This document shows, piece after piece, positions 10,401 to 16,167 of a stretch of 64,000 nucleotides of DNA. Made by a program: the position numbers and the translations under genes. How positions within the stretch are numbered: the first letter of the stretch is position 1; each line of letters opens with the position of its first letter. The notes below the pieces were generated by a model, which was given only the letters and a program-made list of their open reading frames with translations, ran no database searches and was not told the origin of the DNA. The DNA is from Roseiarcus sp963794655 (GTDB lineage: Bacteria; Pseudomonadota; Alphaproteobacteria; Rhizobiales; Beijerinckiaceae): the NCBI GenBank assembly GCA_963794655.1, contig CAWCEV010000008.1, forward strand, positions 310,001 through 374,000, in the 5' to 3' direction.

Positions 10401-10626
10401 GAGCCACGGCACCGGATCGGAGATGCGCCAGCCGCTCGGCTATACCATGGTCGGCGGCCTGATTGTCAGTCAGGCGCTGACTTTGTTCACGACGCCGGTC
10501 ATCTACCTCTACCTCGGCCAGCTTTCCAGCTGGCTGAGCGGTCGCAGGACTAAGGTCAAGCCGATCGCGCCGGAGACCGAGGCCGAGCCGGCCTGGACGC
10601 CCGAGAAGGCCAGAGCTGCGGAATGA
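7465..10626 (+). CDS. RND multidrug efflux permease (HAE-1/MdtB-C type)
   Basis: This 1053-aa inner-membrane proton antiporter has the normal length and duplicated layout of AcrB/MdtB/MdtC: membrane helix 1 (about 12-30), a large periplasmic loop, helices 2-6 (about 335-480), a second loop and helices 8-12 (about 860-1030). The proton-relay aspartates in helix 4 are present (VVDDAIVM, Asp403-Asp404). HRPIATTLLMVAVLLVGLVA and LPQVDFPTI are typical of the family's N-terminus. Unlike enteric mdtABC there is one permease gene rather than two. Substrates cannot be predicted, and no regulator gene is adjacent. Confidence 0.95.
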   Translation: MYKGISAPFIHRPIATTLLMVAVLLVGLVAFPSLPVAPLPQVDFPTITVSASLPGASPDTMATSVAQPLERQIAQIPGVSQMTSTSALGATAITVQFDLNRNIDAAANDIQAAINAAAGQLPKDLPSPPTYRKVNPSDTPILILSVQSDVAPIIDVDDAAENVLAQHLSQISGVSLVRVGGQQTPAIRIQVDPAKLVEKGMQLEDVRQQIGIATVDSPKGALIGPKQTFTIQANDQLTEPKAWNDVIVAYRNGAPVRVRDIGQAIAGPQDTTQAAWSNGKRSVFLVVFKIPGANVITTVEAIKNTLTTLQASIPPTIHISILSDRTTTIRASVRDVEFTLVLTVALVVMVIFIFLRNLWATIIPSVTVPLALLGACALMWAAGYSLDNLSLMAFTIAVGFVVDDAIVMLENITRHIEEGEKPFEAALKGSAEIGFTIISISVSLVAVLIPLLMMSGIIGRLFREFSVTIAMTIFVSAVVSLTLTPMMASRFLKSRDEEHHGRLYNLSEKGFDALASGYRRGVDFVLRHRFATLLTFIATVIATGYLFVIIPKGFFPQQDTGILFGTTEAGQDVSFHDMYRLQQEVGNIIMADPAVDTMAMGLGVGVGNAAQNNGRMFITLKPRDNRDVSAFDVIRRLRPQLAKVPGMRVYLQAAQDVTVGARAAKTQFQYTLQDANFEELNAWSVKILEKLQSLPELRDVATDQQNSGTTLTLKIDRDMASRYGIQPQLIDDTLYDAFGQRQVTQYFTQVNTYYVIEEVLPSLLGDPATLDKIYIRSPTTSQMVPVSAFAKWTTAPVAPLSISHQGQFPAITISFNLAQGVALGTATKSIQQAMQQLQLPAGLTTTFQGNAQAFQDSLTSVPLLILAALICVYLILGVLYESFVHPLTILSTLPSAGLGALATLMLFGYEFSLVALIGTILLIGIVKKNGIMMVDFAISAERDEGLTPTEAIRKAALLRFRPIMMTTMAALLGGVPLMLSHGTGSEMRQPLGYTMVGGLIVSQALTLFTTPVIYLYLGQLSSWLSGRRTKVKPIAPETEAEPAWTPEKARAAE

Positions 10627-10675
10627 CGCGGCGCTTTCTCCCGATCCACAAACCGACCGGTCGCGCGTTTTGATC

Positions 10676-10882
10676 CTAGGCTTGGGGGTCAGGCGCCGCC
10701 TGCCGCACGCGCCGGACTGTCAGTTCGTCAATTTCCAATCGTCCGATCCGGGCGCGACTCACGGCCAACCTGCCGATCGCGACAGCCCCGATCGCCAACG
10801 CACCGAAGGCCAGCGCGCCGACCGCCAGCGCGCCAAGCCTGAGGGCGGGCGGACGCCGTTCCCGTCTCTGCAGTCGAGACAT
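10676..10882 (-). CDS. Small protein with hydrophobic A-x-G-x-L repeat stretch
   Basis: The 68-aa product carries a run of pentad-like repeats (LGALAVGALAFGALAIGAVA) followed by IGRLAVSRARIGRLEIDELT. I recall small proteins with this same progression (ALAIGRL...RARIRRLEIDEL) in many bacteria, none with a known function. A strong GAGGGGGTGAAGA ribosome site stands directly before the ATG, and the reading frame is the only one giving this pattern. The repeat could form a membrane-inserting or beta-solenoid segment. It is convergent with the RND operon and separate from the MgtC-like gene. Confidence 0.65.
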   Translation of the reverse strand: MSRLQRRERRPPALRLGALAVGALAFGALAIGAVAIGRLAVSRARIGRLEIDELTVRRVRQAAPDPQA

Positions 10883-10958
10883 TCTTCACCCCCTCAGCTA
10901 CCCGGATGATTGCTCGCAGGTCGCCCCGGCCGGGCCGACCAGTCGATATAAGCTGCAA

Positions 10959-11783
10959 TCACTCCGATATGAAACCGGCATCGCCAACTCTGACCGCTGA
11001 TACCCCGTCGATTTCGCTCAACTTGTCCACCAGCCTGGCGATGGACCGACCGCCGCGCAGCTCCAGAGCGACCGTGACCGTCCCTTTCGATCCGACGGGC
11101 GCCTCCTCGCCCGGCTCGATAACGGCCGCGGTCGTGTAGGCGGCTTCTCTCGCCCGGCTCCTGCCCGACTGCTTGCCGCGACGGTCCCGGCCCGCTTCGC
11201 CATCGCGCTCCACCTGGACGCCGGTGACGGCGAAGTCCTGCTGGGTGCAGGTTGTGAGGATGTCGCGCAAGATACCCCGTCCGTCCTCATAGGATACTTG
11301 AAGCGAGGTCGGTGACCAGCGCGACTTCGGAAGGTGACGTTCAACCGACATGAATCCGAAGATGACGATGAAATGGGCGCCAGTGACCGCGATCGCCAGC
11401 AGCGGCAGACCGGCGCCGCACGCCATGCCGACGGCCGAAGTCACCCAAATCGTGGTTGCCGTCGTGAGGCCCCGGACGAGATCCTTGCGAACAAATATGA
11501 CACCGCCCCCGATAAACCCGATGCCCGAGACGATCTGCGCCGCCATTCGCGACGGATCGAGAACGACCCGACTATCCGAAAGCACGTTGGTGAAGCCATA
11601 TTTGGAGATGAGGATGATCAGCGCGGACGCGAGGCCGACGAGAGTGTAGGTCCTCAGCCCCGCGCTCTTCTGCCTGATTTCGCGCTCAAGGCCGATCAGC
11701 GAGGACAAAACTAGCGCGAGGCCCAGTTCCGCAAACTGGAGCCAGCTCTGGCCTATCGTTTCAGGAAACAGCATGCTCTGCAT
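10959..11783 (-). CDS. MgtC/SapB family membrane protein
   Basis: This 274-aa protein has the MgtC membrane domain in residues about 1-150: ELGLALVLSSLIGLEREIR, the hallmark GLRTYTLVGLASAL, and QIVSGIGFIGGGVI. A cytoplasmic C-terminal ACT-like domain (about 165-274) follows, with LQVSYEDGRG and RSIARLVDKLSEIDGVSAVR. MgtC proteins are linked to magnesium stress and to restraining the F-ATP synthase in pathogens; in free-living bacteria the role is less clear. A charged insertion of about 25 residues (GEAGRDRRGKQSGRSRAREA) interrupts the C-terminal domain. No Mg-responsive leader is evident in the 186 nt upstream. Confidence 0.88.
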   Translation of the reverse strand: MQSMLFPETIGQSWLQFAELGLALVLSSLIGLEREIRQKSAGLRTYTLVGLASALIILISKYGFTNVLSDSRVVLDPSRMAAQIVSGIGFIGGGVIFVRKDLVRGLTTATTIWVTSAVGMACGAGLPLLAIAVTGAHFIVIFGFMSVERHLPKSRWSPTSLQVSYEDGRGILRDILTTCTQQDFAVTGVQVERDGEAGRDRRGKQSGRSRAREAAYTTAAVIEPGEEAPVGSKGTVTVALELRGGRSIARLVDKLSEIDGVSAVRVGDAGFISE

Positions 11784-11969
11784 GGCTCGATCCCGTGGGC
11801 GGCCGGAGTCGACTGATATCGACCAGCCTCAATTTCATTCAGCTCCTGATGTTTCGATCAGCGCAAGCCTTAACTGAACTCGCACCCCTGCGAGCCGTTC
11901 CCGGGGTCGCTGCTGCGGCGCGAGGCCAAAAGGTCGCAGCGGCGCCGATCAGCGGTTCATGTATTCGCG

Positions 11970-12569
11970 TCAGGCCTTCCCAGTCAGGCGCCGCTGGCGA
12001 AGCTTTGCCGCGGCCGCCGCCCGAAGCGTAGCGGCGGTGTCGACCACGCTCGCATACTCGCCCTCGAGATGCGCGAGCGACAGTGCGTGCACATCCTCGG
12101 CGAGCCAGCGCCGGCCCCGAAGATCGGTCTTGTCGACGGCCCAGCAGGCGTCGCCGACGACAAAGACCTGGTAGCCGAGGTTGCCGGCATGTCGCGCGGT
12201 CGCTTCGACAGAGTTGTGCGTCAGCACGCCGCAGATGACGAGCGTCGTCGCGCCGATGTCGTCAAGCAGATCTTCAAGGCCGGCGCCGACGAAGGCGCTG
12301 TTCGCGTTTTTGCCGACCACCGTCTCGCCCTCGAGCGGCGCGGCGCAGGGCTTGAATCGATGGCCCGGTCCCTCCGGCGCGTAGGGCGAGCCGGGCTCGA
12401 CCGAGTCGTGGCGGATATGGACGAGCGGCAGCTTCTCGGCGCGCCAGGCGGCGATGAGCGCCGCGATGTTCGCTTCGGCGCCCGTATTGTTGCGCGGCCC
12501 CCAGCGCGGGTCGTCGATCGCCTCCTGCACGTCGATCACGATGAGGACCGCATCCGCCGGCAGCCGCAT
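11970..12569 (-). CDS. Isochorismatase-fold protein with Ser in place of the catalytic Cys
   Basis: The ATG at 12569 gives a 199-aa isochorismatase/nicotinamidase-fold hydrolase. The general base Asp13 (VLIVIDVQ) and Lys87 (GKNANSAF) are conserved. At the nucleophile position (consensus G-x-x-T-x-x-C-V) the sequence is GVLTHNSVEATA, so Ser120 replaces Cys. EntB-type isochorismatases also lack this Cys, so non-amidase or altered chemistry is plausible. The ATG lies 5 nt after the stop of the mesaconyl-CoA hydratase gene, and the two are probably cotranscribed. A TTG at 12602 is an alternative start overlapping that gene. The substrate is unknown. Confidence 0.8.
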   Translation of the reverse strand: MRLPADAVLIVIDVQEAIDDPRWGPRNNTGAEANIAALIAAWRAEKLPLVHIRHDSVEPGSPYAPEGPGHRFKPCAAPLEGETVVGKNANSAFVGAGLEDLLDDIGATTLVICGVLTHNSVEATARHAGNLGYQVFVVGDACWAVDKTDLRGRRWLAEDVHALSLAHLEGEYASVVDTAATLRAAAAAKLRQRRLTGKA

Positions 12570-12574
12570 CGGCG

Positions 12575-13642
12575 TCACACCCGTCGAGGCGCTAACGCCC
12601 AATAGTCGAGCTCAAGCACGACATGGGGCTCGTGGCCGGCGCCCTCGCGCAGCGGGAAGTCGGCGCAAGGGCGGTTCTTGGTCGCAACGGTGCGCAGTCT
12701 CAACGCACCGACGTCGCCGCGGCCGGGCAGCGCGGCTGTCCCGACGACCTCGCTCCAGGCAAAAACCGTGTCGCCGGCGAAGAGCGGCGCGACATGCCGG
12801 CCGCCATTGATCGCCGCGATATGGAAAGCGTTGGCGAGGCCGTTGAAGCTCAGGGCTCGAGCGAGCGAAATGACGTGGCCGCCATAGATCAGGCGGCGCC
12901 CGAAACGCCCCTGCTCCTCGGCGAACTGGTTGAAATGCACCTTGGCGGTATTCTGATAGAGCCGGGTCGCGGTCTGGTGCTCAGCCTCCTCGACCGTGAC
13001 CCCGTCGACATGATCGATCCGTTCGCCCGGGGAATAGTCCTCGAACCGATGGGGCGATCCGCTGAGCTCGTCGTCGTACGCGGCGCGGTCAATTCGGGGA
13101 CAAGCCTGGCCGAGCTCGGCTGGGCCGACCGCCTCGGGAAGCTTGGGAACATGGGTCTCAGGCGCGGCAGCGGCGGCGTCGCGCTTTCGCACCATCACCC
13201 AGCGGACGTATTCGATCACCGTCTCGCCGCGCTGGTTGAAGCCTCGCGAACGCACGTAGACGACGCCGCTCTGTTTGTTCGAGTTCTCCTTGAGCCCGAT
13301 CACCTCCGACGCGGCCGACAGTGTGTCGCCTGCAAACACCGGCTTTAGGAATCGACAGTCGGCGTAGCCGAGATTGGCGACGGCATTGAGCGAGACGTCG
13401 GGCACCGTCTTGCCGAATACGACATGGAAGGCGAGCAGGTCGTCGATCGGGCTCGTCGGATAGCCGATGGCGCGGGCGAAAGTCTCCGCGCTCTGGGGCG
13501 CGAAACGGGCGCCGTAAAGCGCCGAATAGAGCGAGGCGTCGCCGCTGGTCAGTGTATGGGGCGTCGGGTGACGGAGCGTCTCGCCGAGGCGGAAGTCCTC
13601 GAAAAACCGCCCTGCGGCGGTCTTGGCGACGGACGCGGTCAC
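12575..13642 (-). CDS. mch: Mesaconyl-CoA hydratase (beta-methylmalyl-CoA dehydratase), ethylmalonyl-CoA pathway
   Basis: The 355-aa protein contains two tandem MaoC/hotdog dehydratase domains (about residues 15-155 and 195-335), the architecture of Mch/Mcd. The first domain has RFFEDFRLGETLRHP and PDVSLNAVANLGYADCRF. The second has RFEDYSPGERIDHVDGVTVE, NTAKVHFNQF and GRRLIYGGHVISLARALSFN. The enzyme hydrates mesaconyl-CoA to beta-methylmalyl-CoA in acetyl-CoA assimilation without the glyoxylate shunt. It starts with GTG 4 nt after the yggT stop, so translation is probably coupled. No other gene of the pathway is in the window. Length and domain order match the family closely. Confidence 0.88.
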   Translation of the reverse strand: MTASVAKTAAGRFFEDFRLGETLRHPTPHTLTSGDASLYSALYGARFAPQSAETFARAIGYPTSPIDDLLAFHVVFGKTVPDVSLNAVANLGYADCRFLKPVFAGDTLSAASEVIGLKENSNKQSGVVYVRSRGFNQRGETVIEYVRWVMVRKRDAAAAAPETHVPKLPEAVGPAELGQACPRIDRAAYDDELSGSPHRFEDYSPGERIDHVDGVTVEEAEHQTATRLYQNTAKVHFNQFAEEQGRFGRRLIYGGHVISLARALSFNGLANAFHIAAINGGRHVAPLFAGDTVFAWSEVVGTAALPGRGDVGALRLRTVATKNRPCADFPLREGAGHEPHVVLELDYWALAPRRV

Positions 13643-13646
13643 GGCT

Positions 13647-13937
13647 TCAGAACACGTAAGGATAGAGGTAGTAGATGATGATCCGCTCGAGCAGCATCAC
13701 CGCGAGCAGGAGGATGATCGGCGAAATATCGATGCCCCCGGTGTTGGGGAGAAAGTTGCGGATCGGCCGCAGGAACGGCTCGGTCAACGCCAGGAACAGG
13801 TTCCACACCGAGCGAACGAAATCGTTCCGGATGTTGACGACGCCGAATGCGATCAGCCACGAAAGCACCGCGCCGGCGACGATCACGAGCTTGTAAAGGT
13901 CGAGGGCGTAGATGACGATGTCGAGGATGGCGCGCAT
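13647..13937 (-). CDS. YggT family integral membrane protein
   Basis: The 96-aa protein has two hydrophobic segments (about 8-30 and 70-92) around the family signature FLRPIRNFLPNTGGIDISPI. The ATG at 13937, preceded by GGGAAGAA, was preferred to an upstream in-frame start because the extension is not hydrophobic and lies outside the YggT domain. YggT proteins are small membrane proteins linked to osmotic tolerance and cell-envelope functions, with no defined biochemical role. It is the first gene of a three-gene unit with mch and the isochorismatase-fold gene. Confidence 0.87.
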   Translation of the reverse strand: MRAILDIVIYALDLYKLVIVAGAVLSWLIAFGVVNIRNDFVRSVWNLFLALTEPFLRPIRNFLPNTGGIDISPIILLLAVMLLERIIIYYLYPYVF

Positions 13938-14041
13938 GAATTCTTCCCAGCCCGTGAGACTTTCCGGTGTCGCAGAGCAGCCTCGATCCGCCGGCCACGC
14001 CGTTGACACGGCTTGGGCTCGCACGTAAACAGCCGCGCAAC

Positions 14042-14117
<76 letters not shown>

Positions 14118-14206
14118 CGTAACTATCTGATATTACATAGTTTTCGGTCTCATAACGCGCTCGCTTCCCTTAAGCGGCGGCGCCGGGACTGAGGAGATCC
14201 AACCCT

Positions 14207-14410
14207 ATGGCCGACCAATTCTTGAGCATCGCCGACATCGACGCGCGCATCGCGATCGTGAAGGAAAACCTCCGCGAGCTGGTCGAGCAGTCCGCTTCGT
14301 ACTCCGGCGCCGCGGACGAGGATCTCGTATCGCGGCGCATCGCCGAACAGGAAGAGGAGCTCGACCTCCTGGCCAAGCGCCGGGACGAGCTCACCCGGAC
14401 GAAATCGTAA
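14207..14410 (+). CDS. Small hypothetical protein with predicted coiled coil
   Basis: The 67-aa soluble product is rich in Glu, Asp, Arg and Leu; heptad-like spacing in about residues 10-30 and 45-66 (IAEQEEELDLLAKRRDELTR) suggests a helical hairpin or coiled coil. GAGGAGATC precedes the ATG at a suitable distance. It lies downstream of the tRNA and converges with the DapA-family gene. I do not recognise a named family, and no catalytic motif is present. Confidence 0.65.
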   Translation: MADQFLSIADIDARIAIVKENLRELVEQSASYSGAADEDLVSRRIAEQEEELDLLAKRRDELTRTKS

Positions 14411-14444
14411 GTCAACGACAACTCCAAGACGAAGGCGCGGACGA

Positions 14445-15368
14445 TCATCCGATCTCCTCGAGCCGCCGCGTCTGGCGCGCAATGAGGCGATCGACCTCCG
14501 CGATATCGGCTAACGACAGGGTCGCGCCGGGCTTGCGCAGCGCGGGCGAAGCGATCGCGCCGCGCTTGGCAAGGATATGCTTGCGCACCGCAAGGCCAAT
14601 TCCCGGCTGCTGCTCGTAGCGCGCGAGCGGCAGATAGGCGTCGAGCAGGTCGCGCGCCCGATCGGGATCGCCGTCGCGAAACGCCTTCACCACCCCGACC
14701 ATCATCTCCGGATAGGCGAAGCCGGTCATCGCGCCGTCGGCGCCGCGCTCGAGCTCCTCGGGCAGGAAGAGACCGCCATTGCCGGTCAGGATCGAGATGC
14801 GCCGCGCGCCGCGATCGCTTGCCGCGCGCAGGGCGGTGATCTTGGCGAGGCCGGGCCAATCCTCATGCTTGAGCATGACGCAACTCGGCAGCGCCTCGAC
14901 GATGCGGAGGATCACCTTGGGCGCAATCTGCACCTGCGTTGCGAGCGGATAATCCTGCAGCGCGAATGGCGTTGCGCCGAGCGTCTCGGCGACGCTGTCG
15001 AAATAGCTGAAGATCTGGTCGTCGGTGCGCAAATGGCCGGGCGGCGCGACCATGACGCCCGCGGCTCCAGCGTCCATCGCGACGGCCGCAAGCGACTTTA
15101 TCGACGCCAGTCCCGGCGCCGAGACGCCGACAATCACCTGCGCGCCGCGCGCGCGGGCGATCGCGCGGCCGATGAAAGCGCGCGATTCCTCCTCGGTCAG
15201 TTTCGGCGCTTCGCCCATGACGCCGAGAATGGTGAGGCCGTTCGCGCCGCGCTCGAGGTAGAAATCGACCATCCGGTCGACGCTGCCGAGGTCGAGCGCG
15301 CCCGTGTCCGAGAAGGGCGTGGCGGCGATGATGAAGACGCCCTTCGCGCTTTCGTCGAGTAAACCCAT
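14445..15368 (-). CDS. Dihydrodipicolinate synthase (DapA/NAL) family aldolase
   Basis: This is a class I pyruvate-type aldolase of about 307 aa with the TIM-barrel family motifs: GVMGEAPKLT (substrate carboxylate-binding loop), the catalytic Tyr in QDYP (Tyr140) and the Schiff-base Lys in MLKHED (Lys167). The start at 15368 was chosen because GGAAAAGGG lies 8 nt upstream; an ATG six codons earlier overlaps that ribosome site. GVMGEAP departs from the GTTGE of true DapA, and no lysine genes are nearby, so a catabolic member acting on a sugar acid or other 2-oxo acid is more likely. The exact substrate is unknown. Confidence 0.85.
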   Translation of the reverse strand: MGLLDESAKGVFIIAATPFSDTGALDLGSVDRMVDFYLERGANGLTILGVMGEAPKLTEEESRAFIGRAIARARGAQVIVGVSAPGLASIKSLAAVAMDAGAAGVMVAPPGHLRTDDQIFSYFDSVAETLGATPFALQDYPLATQVQIAPKVILRIVEALPSCVMLKHEDWPGLAKITALRAASDRGARRISILTGNGGLFLPEELERGADGAMTGFAYPEMMVGVVKAFRDGDPDRARDLLDAYLPLARYEQQPGIGLAVRKHILAKRGAIASPALRKPGATLSLADIAEVDRLIARQTRRLEEIG

Positions 15369-15400
15369 CAGCGAACCCTTTTCCATTCAGGCAGACCACG

Positions 15401-15506
15401 CGACAAAACCAAAGGCCCGCCGCAACAATATCAAAGGGCGGAAGCAACAAAATCAAAGGCCGACGCAACGAAATCAAAGGCGAACGCAACAAAATCCAAA
15501 TCGACT
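15401..15506. repeat. Tandem 21-22-bp repeat, about five degenerate units
   Basis: The motif GCAACAAAATCAAAGGCC recurs with GCAAC at 15422, 15444, 15465 and 15486, preceded by a weaker unit at 15401 (CGACAAAACCAAAGG). Spacing is 21-22 bp, about two helical turns, with no unique spacers, so it is not a CRISPR array. It lies just upstream of the DapA-family gene on that gene's promoter side and could be a regulator-binding array, or simply a minisatellite. Confidence 0.7.
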
Positions 15507-15685
15507 TTCCTTTCGCGGATCGAGCATTTTCAATGAGTTACGCCGATTTCCGAGCCCACGATTTTCTCTCCTCGTCTACCTCCGCGCGACCCACTCTCGG
15601 CGCGCACGCCGAACAGCTCCTCGCGAAGGAAGATACATACCACGAGTTCTGTTTTTCGAAAAGCATTTGTCGCCGCCGCCCGCAC

Positions 15686-15743
15686 GTCATGGCCGGGCTT
15701 GTCGCGGCCACCCACGCGGCGCCACGACAAGGATGGATCCGCG
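15686..15743 (+). repeat. Dispersed 58-bp repeat, copy A
   Basis: This copy, starting GTCATGGCCGGGCTTGTC, matches 15969-16026 over its full 58 bp with only a few mismatches. Spurious translations of this repeat (MAGLV-A-THA) are very common in Hyphomicrobiales genomes, so it is a known type of intergenic repeat. An identical upstream patch, ATTTGTCGCC, precedes both copies. Confidence 0.85.
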
Positions 15744-15778
15744 GATATCGGGGATATCGGGATATCGGGATATCGGGG
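15743..15778. repeat. GATATCGG(G) short tandem array
   Basis: Four copies of GATATCGG with spacers of zero or one G follow dispersed repeat copy A directly. GATATC is itself palindromic. The array probably arose by slippage and may vary between strains. Confidence 0.8.
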
Positions 15779-15904
15779 ACAGTTTACTCAATCACCTAAT
15801 AAGTCCGATCCGGCCAATTTTCATCCCTCCCCTTAGGCCACTTGAGCAGCGTCTGTTGCGCTGCCGGCCCTCCCGGACAATTGGGGAATGAGTAAAGTGT
15901 CACC
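15775..15904. mobile_element. Possible MITE-like remnant
   Basis: The left end GGGGACAGTTTACTCAAT (15775) and the reverse complement of the right end, GGTGACACTTTACTCATT (up to 15904), agree at 15 of 18 positions, bounding about 130 bp with no coding sequence. Ends containing TTTACTCAT are common on insertion sequences. No target duplication is clear, so this is tentative. Confidence 0.35.
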
Positions 15905-15966
15905 GTTATTCCAAAAGAATTTGTCGCCTCAACACGGCACGGCCGATTGCGGCTGTCGAGCCTGCG

Positions 15967-16110
15967 CCGTCATGGCCGGGCTTGTCCCGGCCACCCACGC
16001 GGCGCCACGACAAGGATGGGTCCGCGCGTCGGCGCGAACAGTAACAAGGTGTCGCTGTGCCGAAGTACGGAGATGGCCGGGACAAGCCTGGACAAGCCCG
16101 GCCATGACGG
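15967..16110. repeat. 20-bp perfect inverted repeat around dispersed repeat copy B
   Basis: CCGTCATGGCCGGGCTTGTC at 15967-15986 is exactly complementary to 16091-16110, with 104 nt between the arms. Further partial complementarity (GGCCGGGACAAGCC) lies inside. A transcript could fold into a stable stem. It lies just beyond the GH3 stop, but on that gene's strand no T-run follows, so termination is uncertain. Confidence 0.75.
15969..16026 (+). repeat. Dispersed 58-bp repeat, copy B
   Basis: This is the second copy of the repeat at 15686-15743. It is followed about 65 nt later by an inverted partial copy, which turns the locus into a potential long hairpin. Confidence 0.85.
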
Positions 16111-16167
16111 AGCGCTATCGGTTAAAGACCGGCGAACAGCCAATGGGTTATGTGGCCGCTAGGGACC

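Larger units (their letters stand above)
15369..16167. other. Gene-free repeat-rich intergenic region
   Basis: This stretch lies between the start of the DapA-family gene and the 3' end of the GH3 gene. It holds the 21-bp tandem array, two 58-bp dispersed repeats, a GATATCGG array, a possible small MITE remnant and an inverted repeat, each listed separately. Short open frames reading MAGLV..ATHAAPRQGW arise from the dispersed repeats and are not genes. Confidence 0.7.

Noticed and set aside
15401..15506. CRISPR array
   Set aside because: Units are contiguous with no unique spacers, and no cas genes are present.
15665..16140. Short open frames reading MAGLV-ATHAAPRQGW
   Set aside because: They are translations of a dispersed intergenic repeat, without ribosome sites.
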